Shown in pieces: positions 33,002-41,434 of a stretch of 64,000 bases of DNA (positions are counted from its first letter, which is position 1; each line of letters starts with the position of its first letter). Both the position numbers and the translations under genes were made by a program. The notes beneath the pieces were generated by a model that saw only the letters and a list, made by a program, of their open reading frames with translations, was not told the DNA's origin and did not search any database. This stretch comes from DASXTW01 sp036505215 (GTDB lineage Bacteria > Actinomycetota > UBA4738). The stretch covers positions 4,543-68,542 of the forward strand of contig DASXTW010000100.1 in the NCBI GenBank assembly GCA_036505215.1. The letters run 5' to 3'.

Positions 33002-34522
33002 CTACGGCTCCAGGCGGTAAACGACGAAGTTTCCCGCCGAGAAGACTTCCGCCAACTCATCCTGATAGTGCAGTACGAACCGCCGCAGGTATGGACGATC
33101 GAGCGGGCTGACGATCAGGTACCGGGCACGGATCCGGCGCATGTACGCCCACAATTGCTGCTCGTCTCTCGGCTCGAAGTACGTCGAAGCCGGGCGGCCC
33201 GTGAAGAGCGAGAGCGCTCGAGGCTTGGCGAAGACGAACACGTCCTGAGGGGCGGTCTGATCCTTCACGAACGCCCACAGTTGCTGGGCCACCGGGGACG
33301 TAGGTCCGCCGGCAAGTGGGCCGAAGTCTGTTCGAGCATACACACGCGTGTACGAGGCGAGGATCCCAGCGACCAAAATGGCGGGGACGATGACACCAGC
33401 CGCTCCGAGCCGCTTCCGGAGGATTCGGGCTGCAGCGCCCGCGCCGACCAGCGCGAAGAAGACGAAGAACGGGATCCATGGGATCAGGTATCGGCCAACG
33501 GTCCGGGCATGCCACGCGAGGATCGGAATGGAGTACATGACAGGCCAGATCTCCATCACGGTGATCCGACGCCTGACACGGACGACAAAGCCCACGAGCG
33601 CGAGAGCGCCGAGAGCCCAGAAGAGGACGGGAGGCGCGCCTCCCGTCCGATCGCTCTGCCAGAACCGCCGGAGTGAGACGGCGTAGCCCTTGACGTTCCG
33701 GACGATGGATCCCGGTGTTGGCTGGTCCGTATAGCCGCCACCTCCGTGCACGAAGAGGCTCTGAGCTCCCATGAGAATGACCACGACCGCGAGCGGGACG
33801 AACGTCATGCGGGTGAGCCGCCTGGAACGAATCAGGTCCACAGCAACGAGCGTTGGGATCAGCGCGAGGCCGACGGCCCTGGTTCCAATGGCCAGGTAAA
33901 GAGCGGCGCCGACCGCCAACGGATAGAGAGGCCTCCAGCGCAATCGGCTCTCCCAGTCGGGAGCCCGGTGGACGAGCAGAAGAGTCGATGTGGCGAAGAA
34001 CAGGAAGGGCACGTCCGAGACAACGTTGTCCTTGAACTGCCAGAAGAAGGGGTTGAAGCCCAGGATGGCCAGGAAGCCCAGCAGGGATGGTACGGGGAGC
34101 TCGGTTCGCACGAGGAGGCTGAGGAGCATCAGGGAACCCGCGAAGAAGGCCAACACCTCAACCTTCATGGGGGTGAAGTCGAGACCGAACAATTTGTACA
34201 CGGGGGCGAGGAAGAGCGGGAACACCGGAGGGTAGGCCAGAGGGGCGAGCGGCGCGTGGGGGTTCTGGATGTATCCGGTATCGGCGTATGGGATCCCTTC
34301 GACGATGTTCTTCGCGTGGTGGATATACATCGCGAAGTCGTCGCCCCACCGGTGTCCTGCTCGGATCGTGAGGGCCTGGAAGACGACGACGGCCAGGATC
34401 ACGACCAGAGGGGCCCACAGCGCGCGCAGGAGCGAGGAATCCCTCTCACGTTCCTTCTCGCCCGTCGGTTGATAAAGGGGCTGGCGCTCACGAGGATGAG
34501 CAGGTGCAGCTTGGTCCGTCAT
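33002..34522 (-). CDS. GT39-like (ArnT/PMT-type) membrane glycosyltransferase
   Basis: A 506-residue membrane protein. The first helix (LWAPLVVILAVVVFQALTIR, residues ~35-54) is followed by HRWGDDFAMYIHHAKNIVEG, with the two acidic residues characteristic of the GT-C/ArnT first loop, and then AYPPVFPLFLAPVYKLFG, a typical PMT_2 block. Roughly eleven helices extend to residue ~410. The external C-terminal domain has FVFAKPRALSLFTGRPAS and RARYLIVSPLDRPYLRRF. Such enzymes move a sugar from a polyprenyl-phosphate donor to a lipid or protein. The ATG at 34522 overlaps the stop of a short GT2-like remnant upstream (ATGA), and the frame upstream of it is noncoding. Confidence 0.78.
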   Translation of the reverse strand: MTDQAAPAHPRERQPLYQPTGEKERERDSSLLRALWAPLVVILAVVVFQALTIRAGHRWGDDFAMYIHHAKNIVEGIPYADTGYIQNPHAPLAPLAYPPVFPLFLAPVYKLFGLDFTPMKVEVLAFFAGSLMLLSLLVRTELPVPSLLGFLAILGFNPFFWQFKDNVVSDVPFLFFATSTLLLVHRAPDWESRLRWRPLYPLAVGAALYLAIGTRAVGLALIPTLVAVDLIRSRRLTRMTFVPLAVVVILMGAQSLFVHGGGGYTDQPTPGSIVRNVKGYAVSLRRFWQSDRTGGAPPVLFWALGALALVGFVVRVRRRITVMEIWPVMYSIPILAWHARTVGRYLIPWIPFFVFFALVGAGAAARILRKRLGAAGVIVPAILVAGILASYTRVYARTDFGPLAGGPTSPVAQQLWAFVKDQTAPQDVFVFAKPRALSLFTGRPASTYFEPRDEQQLWAYMRRIRARYLIVSPLDRPYLRRFVLHYQDELAEVFSAGNFVVYRLEP

Positions 34523-34683
34523 GCGCCGACCCACGCCAATGGGGCCGTCACGACTGGGGCCGTCACGGCAACATGGCTGCAGTATGCGAGGGCTGTCTGG
34601 CCGCGCTGGTCTCCGAGCCGATTGAGCGTCTTCACCAGCTGAGGTTCGCGATATGAAACCGGCACGATGACGGTGACCTTCAC
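34519..34683 (-). pseudogene. Truncated GT2 glycosyltransferase remnant
   Basis: A 54-codon frame starting GTG reads KVTVIVPVSYREPQLVKTL, close to the N-terminus of GT2 glycosyltransferases, then loses resemblance and stops in an ATGA overlap with the GT39-like gene. A complete GT2 catalytic domain needs about 200 residues, including a DxD motif, which is absent. It overlaps the start of the divergent third YfhO gene by 17 bp. Most likely the stump of a GT2 gene lost by deletion. The alternative is a chance similarity over ~25 residues. Confidence 0.4.
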
Positions 34684-37078
34684 GGCCGCTAAGGGTACAC
34701 GGCCATCGGCGCGCCAGAACCCGATTGCCGGCACGGCCCGGGCGGCCGCAGGACCCGCACTGATCGTGGCGGGGGTGATCGTGGTTCTGCAGGGCTTCCT
34801 GTTCCAATCCAGGATCTCTTCGCAACACCCCGACGTTCTGGGCTTCTGGCTCCCCACGTACTGCTTCCTCGGGAAGAGCCTGGCAGCCGGGCATCTCCCG
34901 GCATGGAATCCGTATGTCATGGGGGGAGTGCCGTTCGCCGCCGATCCCCAGTCGGGCTGGCTGTACGCGCCCGCCATGCTCCTGTTCTCGACAGTTTCGT
35001 GCGGTGCCGCAATCCGGTTGCTGATCGCGTTCCAACCGGCGCTCGGCGGTCTGGCGCTCTATGGGTTCTTCCGCAGCGAGAAGCTCTCCCGCCCAGCGGC
35101 CACGGTCGGAGGGCTGGCCCTCGCGCTCGGCCTCGCAGCCTCTCGGCTCGTGCTGTTCCTGCCTTTCCCGTCCGCGTTCGCCTGGACGGCAGTGCTGCTG
35201 TGGCTCTGCTCCGCCACCCTGAACGCTCGAACCTGGCCCGGCCGGATCGGATGGGCGTTGCTGGCGGCGCTCGCGTGGGGGCAGCTCGCCGCGGCCTACT
35301 TCTCCCACGGCCTGATCTTGGGAACGGCGGCGGTCGCTTTCTATGTCGGAGCCAAGGCGTGGTCCGGGGCCAGGGCCGGGACCCGCCGGGGAAGGGGCTC
35401 TCTCGTCCTCGCCGGGCTCCTAGCCCTGACCTTCATCGGGGTCAACCTGGCGTTCCTTCTGCCTCGGTTGGCCTATGTCCCGGAAACGAGCTACGGACGG
35501 GTCGTGTCCGGACCGGCCCAACTCGGGCCCGCGCCGAGCCCTCTGTGGCCCCTCAAGCTGGCCACGTCACCGGGGGGGTATCTCGGGATGGCCACCCTCG
35601 TCCTGGCTCTCGCCGCGCCATGGTCCCGTCGTCATCGCCCTCTCGCCATCGCCTTCGGGGCGTTCGGGATTCTCTCGTACGCACTGGGTGTGGATCGGGT
35701 GGCTCCCACCCTGGCCCGAGCCGTCGAAGGCGTGCCGGTCCTCGACTTCTATGCCCACTTCCCGGGGCGATTCAGCCTGGGGCTGTTCCTGGCCATCCCC
35801 GTCCTCGCGGCCATCGGGCTGGACGCATGGGTCGAACCGCGCCCTCCCAGGGAGCGCGCCCGGATGGTCGCCCCGGGCGTCCTTCTCTTCCTCGTGCTCC
35901 CCGCGGTGCTCGGGGCCGGCTGGCTGCGCCTCCTCGTCCCTGCGCTTGGCGCTGTGGCAGGCGCGGTCGCGCTGGTCGGCGTCGCTCGTCGCAAGGCACC
36001 CGCCGCCCTCGTGCCCGGGCTGCTTGCGGTGGAGCTGGCCGCCGGGGGCCTCCTCGGGCAGACGTCGGGACCCCTCGGCGCCGACCGCGCCTACGCGGAC
36101 GACCTCTTCGGCGCGACGACCACGAACTGGTTTGTCCCTCTGGCCCGTCCGGACGTGGACGTGCACGCCTACCTTCGGCCCGGTCCGATCGCCAAGGACC
36201 TGCAGGGCTCGCCAAGTCGCTACATCAGCCTGGACCCTGCCGAGGCGTCCTCGCGAGGCTATCTCACACTGCAGGACTCACGATCCTGGGGGTTGATGGC
36301 GAACCAGCGGGCGATGCTGTTCCGCCTCCAGGATGGGCAGGGATACAACCCGGTTCAACTCGACCGCTACTGGACCTACGTGCGCGCGGTGACCGACCGT
36401 CCTCTGGCGTACAACGCGTCGTTCTTCGACCGCCCGTCGGCCACCACCCTCGATCTGCTCCAGGTGGGACAGATGGTTGCCCCCGCCGACGCTAACGCCG
36501 CGGCCCCATCGCTGCCACTGGGATCCCCGCCGGCGTCCGGATGGATCGCGCTCGGTCGGGAGAACGGGTGGACGCTCTACGGCGCGCCCGACGTACCGCC
36601 CCGAGCATCCGTCCTCACCTCCTGGCGCGTCGTGCACGACTCGCTGGCCAGCCTTCGCGTCGTGACCGCACGGGACTTCGATCCCTCCCGGATGGTCGTC
36701 CTGGAACAGGAACCGGGTCTCGGCTCGGCCGGCGCCGGGTCCGGCGGGGTGGCTCGAGCAGAGTATCGAGCGGAGGGACCCCAGTTCGCCATGGTGAGCG
36801 TCGATGCTCCCTCCGCTGCAGTCGTCCTGGTCCGAACCCCCTACGCCCGGAACTGGCACGCCAGGGTCGACGGCCGAGATGTCCGGATCCTCCCGGCCGA
36901 TCACCTGCTCCAGGGCGTCCCCGTCTCGGCCGGCTCCCACGAGATCACGCTCAAGTACGACGATCCCTGGATCGGCTACGGGCTTGCGGGATCCGTGATC
37001 TTCGGGGCATTGATGGCTCTTGCCGTCCTCGCGGCCCGTCGAGCGCGTGGCTCCCTGGCCGACCAAGGAACGCGCTAG
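34667..37078 (+). CDS. YfhO-family membrane glycosyltransferase, paralogue 3
   Basis: A 803-residue YfhO-family protein. The N-terminal helix (GPALIVAGVIVVLQGFLF) precedes HPDVLGFWLPTYCFLGKSL and AGHLPAWNPYVMGG, the same first-loop signature as the two other copies. About eleven helices follow, then an external C-terminal half with DGQGYNPVQLDRYWTY and LVRTPYARNWHARVDGRDV and VSAGSHEITLKYDDPWIGYG. The Asp in HPDVLGF takes the place of the acid in GDIS and SDVR of the paralogues. Most similar to paralogue 1 in the C-terminal blocks (QGYNPxQLxRYW). Divergent from the GT39-like gene. Confidence 0.83.
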   Translation: MTVTFTAAKGTRPSARQNPIAGTARAAAGPALIVAGVIVVLQGFLFQSRISSQHPDVLGFWLPTYCFLGKSLAAGHLPAWNPYVMGGVPFAADPQSGWLYAPAMLLFSTVSCGAAIRLLIAFQPALGGLALYGFFRSEKLSRPAATVGGLALALGLAASRLVLFLPFPSAFAWTAVLLWLCSATLNARTWPGRIGWALLAALAWGQLAAAYFSHGLILGTAAVAFYVGAKAWSGARAGTRRGRGSLVLAGLLALTFIGVNLAFLLPRLAYVPETSYGRVVSGPAQLGPAPSPLWPLKLATSPGGYLGMATLVLALAAPWSRRHRPLAIAFGAFGILSYALGVDRVAPTLARAVEGVPVLDFYAHFPGRFSLGLFLAIPVLAAIGLDAWVEPRPPRERARMVAPGVLLFLVLPAVLGAGWLRLLVPALGAVAGAVALVGVARRKAPAALVPGLLAVELAAGGLLGQTSGPLGADRAYADDLFGATTTNWFVPLARPDVDVHAYLRPGPIAKDLQGSPSRYISLDPAEASSRGYLTLQDSRSWGLMANQRAMLFRLQDGQGYNPVQLDRYWTYVRAVTDRPLAYNASFFDRPSATTLDLLQVGQMVAPADANAAAPSLPLGSPPASGWIALGRENGWTLYGAPDVPPRASVLTSWRVVHDSLASLRVVTARDFDPSRMVVLEQEPGLGSAGAGSGGVARAEYRAEGPQFAMVSVDAPSAAVVLVRTPYARNWHARVDGRDVRILPADHLLQGVPVSAGSHEITLKYDDPWIGYGLAGSVIFGALMALAVLAARRARGSLADQGTR

Positions 37079-37093
37079 AAAAGGCTCGCCCAA

Positions 37094-38155
37094 TCAGCGC
37101 AGCCAGGTCTGGATGATGACCTTGGTGAAGCGGAACCCGTACTTGAGCGAGCCGGGCTTCTTCGACTCACCGCTCAGCCGCGCGCGGACAGTGATGGGAA
37201 CCTCCTTTACTCGGGCGTGGTGCCGGAGGGCCTCGACCAGGACTTCCGAGCTGTACTGATCCTGCTCGAGGGTGAGCCTGCGCATGAACTCGGCGCTCGT
37301 GGCGCGGAACCCGCTGGAGACGTCGGTGATGCGCTCGCCGTGCAGGAGCGAGACCACTCCCGAGAGGAGGTACATGCCGGCGTGGCGGAAGTGGCTTTCC
37401 TTCTCGAACTCGCCGAGCCGGCGCGAGCCCACGACCATGTCCGCATCGCCGGACAGGATCGGCCGGATCACCTTGGCCAGCTCATCGGGGTCGTGCTGGC
37501 CGTCGGCGTCCAGCGACGCGATGACGGTGCCCCCGAGCTTGAGCCCGACCTCATAACCCACGCGGAGAGCCATGCCCTGCCCCCGGCGGATGGGGAGCCT
37601 GGCCACCATGGCTCCCTCCTTGCGGGCGACGTCGGAGGTAGCGTCCTCCGACGCGTCGTCCATGACCAGCGTCGCCACCGGGAGGCCCTCGACCATCCTG
37701 GGCATGGAGGCCAGCACCGCCCCGATGTTCTCTGCCTCGTTGTGGGCTGGGATCACCACCACCAGGCGGTCGCCCGGGGGAAGGGCGTCGGCCTGCGAGG
37801 CGTCGAAGGCCTGCACCGTCAGGGACTCGATCAGCAGGCGAATGGTCGCCGTATTGGCGTCGGTGTTCGACGAGGTCCGTAGGACCAGGGCGAACAGGAT
37901 GAACACGGCGAATACCAGGGCCGCCACCAGCTGGCGCTGGTTGCCCTTCTGGAAGTTGAACGCATCGAACAGCGGCTGGAACAGCGGAGGGACGACGGCC
38001 AGGGCCAGGATGATGATGCTGACCGTGCTGGTGATGATGAGGTTGAGTCGGGAGACGTCTCGGCGCTGGTACCTGCGGACGGCCGTCACCAACAGAACCA
38101 CGGCGAATACGCCGCCGACGACCCTGATGGGGATGAGCGCGCTTGCGGCTATCAC
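37094..38155 (-). CDS. Fusion of a DUF2304 membrane domain and a GT2 glycosyltransferase
   Basis: A 353-residue protein. Residues 1-~100 contain three hydrophobic helices with the DUF2304-like pattern (VVLLVTAVRRYQRRDVSRLN, then VSIIILALAVVPPLF and LVAALVFAVFILFALVLRT). A GT2 domain begins near residue 128 (RLVVVIPAHNEAENIGAVLA) with VMDDASEDAT, RRGQGMALRVGYE and the metal site LDADGQHDP near 217. The two are usually separate neighbouring genes. Predicted to make a polyprenyl-phosphate-sugar at the membrane. The GTG start at 38155 overlaps the stop of the sulfoquinovose synthase gene by four bases (GTGA); the frame is open 13 codons further upstream, but that overlap would be larger. Confidence 0.8.
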   Translation of the reverse strand: MIAASALIPIRVVGGVFAVVLLVTAVRRYQRRDVSRLNLIITSTVSIIILALAVVPPLFQPLFDAFNFQKGNQRQLVAALVFAVFILFALVLRTSSNTDANTATIRLLIESLTVQAFDASQADALPPGDRLVVVIPAHNEAENIGAVLASMPRMVEGLPVATLVMDDASEDATSDVARKEGAMVARLPIRRGQGMALRVGYEVGLKLGGTVIASLDADGQHDPDELAKVIRPILSGDADMVVGSRRLGEFEKESHFRHAGMYLLSGVVSLLHGERITDVSSGFRATSAEFMRRLTLEQDQYSSEVLVEALRHHARVKEVPITVRARLSGESKKPGSLKYGFRFTKVIIQTWLR

Positions 38156-39336
38156 TCGCCGACCGGTTGGGGGACCCGTGGCCTGGGCCGCCATAGCGTC
38201 TTCGGCATTATTGCCTTGGTGATCACCCGGTCCCTGTGCTCCTCGATCTTGGCGAACATCGACTCCACGAGGGTCTCGGACAGGTAGTGTGGTTTGAGCC
38301 CGAGATCGAGCAGCGCGGAGTGCTTGGCGTTGTAGTAGTGCTCCTCGGCCTCGACTCTGGGATTGTCCAGGTGGTCGACCTTGACGTCCAGGCCGTATTC
38401 GGCCCCCGCCCGCTGGACCAAGTCCGCCAGCTCGTTGACGGCGAATTGCTCGGTGAACTGGTTGAACACGCGATATTCACCGAGCTTGGCGGGGTTCAGC
38501 GTGGCGAGCTCGACGCACTGCATGGTGTCGACGATGTTCAGATACCCCCGCGTCTGCCCGCCCTTGCCGTACGCGGTCAACGGGTGGCCGATCACCGCCT
38601 GCAGGCAGAAACGGTTGAGGGCCGTGCCGAACACCTCGTCGTAGTCGAACCGGGTGGCCAGGCGAGGGTCGAGGGTCGATTCCTCCGTCTCGATCCCGTA
38701 CACCACGCCCTGGTTCAGGTCGGTCGCCCGCAGCCCCCAGATGCGGCAGGCCAGCTGGATGTTGGTGGAGTCGTGAACCTTGGATGCGTGATACCAGGAT
38801 CCCGGCATCTTGGGGAAGGGCAGACGATCCTCTCGGCCGTTGTGCCGGATGAGGATGAACCCCTCCTCGATGTCGATGTTCGGAGTGCCGTACTCACCCA
38901 TGGTGCCGAGCTTGACCATATGGGCGTCGGGCGTGTAGTCCCGCATGGCCCACAGCGTGTTCAAGGTCCCGATGACGTTGTTGTATTGGGTGAACACGGC
39001 ATGTTCGCGGGAGATGAACGAGTACGGAGCGGATGGCATCTCGCCATAGTGGATGATCGCCTCCGGCTCGAAATCGACGAATAGCCTCTCCACCACGGGC
39101 CAGTCGGTGAGGTCCCCCTCGGTGACCCCGATCCGGTACCCGGTGACCTTTCGCCAGGACTCGGCCCGTGCGGGGAGGCTCTCGCTGATCGGAGTGAGCG
39201 AGTCGGTTCCGGCCTCTTGGTGCGCCCTTCGCCGGAGGTAGTTGTCCACGGCGTGGACGTCGTGGCCCCGGGCCGAGAAATACATGGCGGTGGCCCACCC
39301 GAGGTAGCCGTCTCCACCGAGGATCAGGATCCGCAT
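38152..39336 (-). CDS. UDP-sulfoquinovose synthase (SQD1/SqdB/Agl3 family)
   Basis: A 394-residue extended-SDR enzyme that converts UDP-glucose and sulfite to UDP-sulfoquinovose. NAD-binding GGDGYLGW is at residues 7-14. The catalytic residues fall at Thr145 (in GTMGEYG), Tyr182 and Lys186 (in WYHASKVHDS), the same triad as in plant SQD1. NYLRRR, the ITEGDL-like VTEGDLTDW and LNQGVVYGIET are all typical of this family and not of other epimerases. A GAAGGAG lies before the ATG. The product can go into the glycolipid SQDG or into surface glycans. No sqdX/SQD2-type transferase is recognised next to it, so use by the surrounding glycan genes is inferred. Confidence 0.9.
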   Translation of the reverse strand: MRILILGGDGYLGWATAMYFSARGHDVHAVDNYLRRRAHQEAGTDSLTPISESLPARAESWRKVTGYRIGVTEGDLTDWPVVERLFVDFEPEAIIHYGEMPSAPYSFISREHAVFTQYNNVIGTLNTLWAMRDYTPDAHMVKLGTMGEYGTPNIDIEEGFILIRHNGREDRLPFPKMPGSWYHASKVHDSTNIQLACRIWGLRATDLNQGVVYGIETEESTLDPRLATRFDYDEVFGTALNRFCLQAVIGHPLTAYGKGGQTRGYLNIVDTMQCVELATLNPAKLGEYRVFNQFTEQFAVNELADLVQRAGAEYGLDVKVDHLDNPRVEAEEHYYNAKHSALLDLGLKPHYLSETLVESMFAKIEEHRDRVITKAIMPKTLWRPRPRVPQPVGE

Positions 39337-39527
39337 AGCTCGACTCCTTCGGCGATCGGTTCGTTGTTACTCGTTCCAGGTCGATCAGCCGGATAATTGT
39401 AGATAGTTACTCGCTCGGGATTGCCTTTCTCTCTGAACTCGTGCCGGTGATCCTGCCAGCCGAACGGCAGGGCCTGAATCCTCTGAGCGTATGGAGCGAA
39501 CCAGGTAGTGTCCTCATCGGCAACCAC
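39324..39527 (-). CDS. Possible small protein or gene remnant
   Basis: A 67-codon frame from a GTG at 39527 reads EDTTWFAPYAQRIQALPFGW and EFREKGNPERVTIYNYPADRP before stopping inside the next gene. It is less GC-rich than its neighbours, and I recognise no family. It overlaps the stop of the membrane protein gene upstream (13 bp) and the ATG of the sulfoquinovose synthase (13 bp). Its tail contains that gene's ribosome-binding site. Either a genuine coupling ORF or leftover coding sequence. Confidence 0.3.
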   Translation of the reverse strand: MVADEDTTWFAPYAQRIQALPFGWQDHRHEFREKGNPERVTIYNYPADRPGTSNNEPIAEGVELCGS

Positions 39528-41310
39528 CGAGCCGGTACAGCTTGTAGCCACCCTCGCTAAATACGAGGCAGAAGTTTGGGCTCGCCTCGAGGGCCTTGAC
39601 GTGTCTGGCTCTCAGCCCCAGGGGCCGAAGCCAGGTGTTGTTGTACCGGTTCTCTCGACGCAGGAGGGGGTTGACGTAGGCCCAGCCGATGTTCCGTGCC
39701 TTCATCATGGAGATGACGGCTTGGTCGGAAGGCCACGTAAGGTAGGTAACGAACTCCCGCTCTTCCAGGAATTGCGTCCCGTAGGTCTCGATGTGCGAGT
39801 CGGCGAACAGCAGTTGTGCGGTCCGGGCACCGATCACTCCCTTTCCGTCATTGACGATCTCGGCCAGGGCTAGGTATGGGCCCGACACGATCTGGCGTTC
39901 TCGCACGGCGGCCAGTCGGCCCATGGTCCCGAGCGCGATGACTGACATGGCGAACAAGGCGGCGAGCACGGGAGCGATCAGCCACGTGCCTCGACTGATC
40001 CGGTCCCGCATCAGCGGCAGAGCTGCCCCCGCCGCGAGGGCGGCGCCCACGGCCAGTGGAGAGAAGTACCTGGGGTACAGCGGGGCTTGCCGAACTATCG
40101 CCGGCCCCATGTAAATGGCCAGGCCCGCCACAGCGAGCCATCGGAGACGCCCCCTGGCGAGGAGGAACGCCACGCAGGCAAGCCCCAGAACCAGGAGTGC
40201 CGTCCATCCAAAGAGGCGGGGCGTCTTGTGCAACCACAGCAAGGGATACCGCATGACCCCAACCTTCGTTGAGGGCAGTCCCCAAAACTGCCGCTGGATC
40301 TCGACAAGGTATCCCTTGGTGATCCAGTACTCGTCTCGGTAGCTCAAGAAGTCTCTCAAGCCTCCTTCAGCGAGATTCAGGGCAACACGCGGCAAGTAGA
40401 AGAGCGTGGTTGCCCCAGCTACCGGTACCAACCGTCTCAAGGTCTGCCGGAAAGGCAGAGCGATAGGAAGCAGCGCCGGAGTCACCAGAAAGGCGAACCC
40501 CAGCCCGTGGGCCTCCGAGCTCGCCACGAGTGAGAGTCCGGCGAGGAGGGCGAGCCCCAATCGCCAGCGACTCGAGGACGTCACAGAACGATACGCCAGG
40601 TAGACCCCACCGAATCCCAACACGAGCATCGCCGGGTACATCGGGAGGTACACGGCGCGCTCCAGGATCGCCCGGCATGACAGGAGGGCCAGTACGGCAG
40701 CCACCCCAGCAATCGTGGCGCCCGAAAGGCGCCACGCCATCACACACACCAGACCAGCAAGGACGATGAGGAGGGCAATCCCCAGAGCCTTCCCTCCAGG
40801 TATGCCCCACACTCTGACGACGGGACCGAGCACAAGGTGCGGGAGGATGTTTGCCTGTGTGTCGACGAGGTAGTGGGGGCCGTGACGCTGGACGTACACG
40901 AGCGAGGCAAGCAGCCGGGCCGAATCCGAGTCACCAAGGATGACTCGGGTATGAAGGGCAGCCAGAGGAAGTGAGATGGCTGCTCCGAGCGAAAAGACCA
41001 TCCATGTCCGCGCGGGGGAGGCCCATGAGTCGAGGACGCGTCTTGGGATGTCGCGGAGGCGTACCTCCCACCGGAGCGACCCGGCAGCCACCACTGATAC
41101 CGTGATGATCCACAGGGCCAAAGTGATCCACAGGAGGAGCTGAAGGAGACCGGGGTATCCAGGTCTGATCCTGTTCATCCGCCAGGCGAGCGCGGCGGCC
41201 CCAATACTGCCGGCTGTTGCGGCTGCCGACAGGCCGAGCCAGTCCCAAATGACGATGTCGCGACGGGAGCCCCCTAGTTCGGCCCCTGGGACTTCCGGCT
41301 GTTCCAGCAC
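39514..41310 (-). CDS. Polytopic membrane protein, GT-C-like
   Basis: About 598 residues from a GTG at 41310. The frame stays open to 41529 but would then run into the divergent GT4 gene and its promoter; another GTG at 41331 is possible. About twelve hydrophobic segments run to residue ~445. The loop after helix 3 reads HTRVILGDSDSARLLASLVY, similar in position to GT-C first-loop acids, then VDTQANILPHLVLGPVVRVWG. The external C-terminal part contains SGPYLALAEIVNDGKGVIGA and LLFADSHIETYGTQFLEE. No named family is assigned with confidence. Neighbours suggest surface glycan assembly. Confidence 0.66.
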   Translation of the reverse strand: MLEQPEVPGAELGGSRRDIVIWDWLGLSAAATAGSIGAAALAWRMNRIRPGYPGLLQLLLWITLALWIITVSVVAAGSLRWEVRLRDIPRRVLDSWASPARTWMVFSLGAAISLPLAALHTRVILGDSDSARLLASLVYVQRHGPHYLVDTQANILPHLVLGPVVRVWGIPGGKALGIALLIVLAGLVCVMAWRLSGATIAGVAAVLALLSCRAILERAVYLPMYPAMLVLGFGGVYLAYRSVTSSSRWRLGLALLAGLSLVASSEAHGLGFAFLVTPALLPIALPFRQTLRRLVPVAGATTLFYLPRVALNLAEGGLRDFLSYRDEYWITKGYLVEIQRQFWGLPSTKVGVMRYPLLWLHKTPRLFGWTALLVLGLACVAFLLARGRLRWLAVAGLAIYMGPAIVRQAPLYPRYFSPLAVGAALAAGAALPLMRDRISRGTWLIAPVLAALFAMSVIALGTMGRLAAVRERQIVSGPYLALAEIVNDGKGVIGARTAQLLFADSHIETYGTQFLEEREFVTYLTWPSDQAVISMMKARNIGWAYVNPLLRRENRYNNTWLRPLGLRARHVKALEASPNFCLVFSEGGYKLYRLGGCR

Positions 41311-41422
41311 GGGAGTGATCGTTCTTGCCACGTGTGGAGCAAAGGATACCCGCCATCTTGTCTCATGAGCCAAGGGCGCTGCTAAGGGTCTCCGCGGTGC
41401 CCCGGTGGACTTGCGAGACGCA

Positions 41423-41428
41423 TACGAT
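41423..41428 (+). promoter_or_regulatory. -10 box (TACGAT) of leaderless GT4 gene
   Basis: TACGAT ends 6 nt before the ATG at 41435, leaving no room for a Shine-Dalgarno. It supports the ATG over a GTG ten codons upstream, which precedes the box. Confidence 0.55.
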
Positions 41429-41434
41429 GTTTCC

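Noticed and set aside
34523..35308. An N-terminal extension of the GT39-like gene by 262 codons
   Set aside because: It would run antisense through the third YfhO gene. The ATG at 34522 directly precedes the expected N-terminus.
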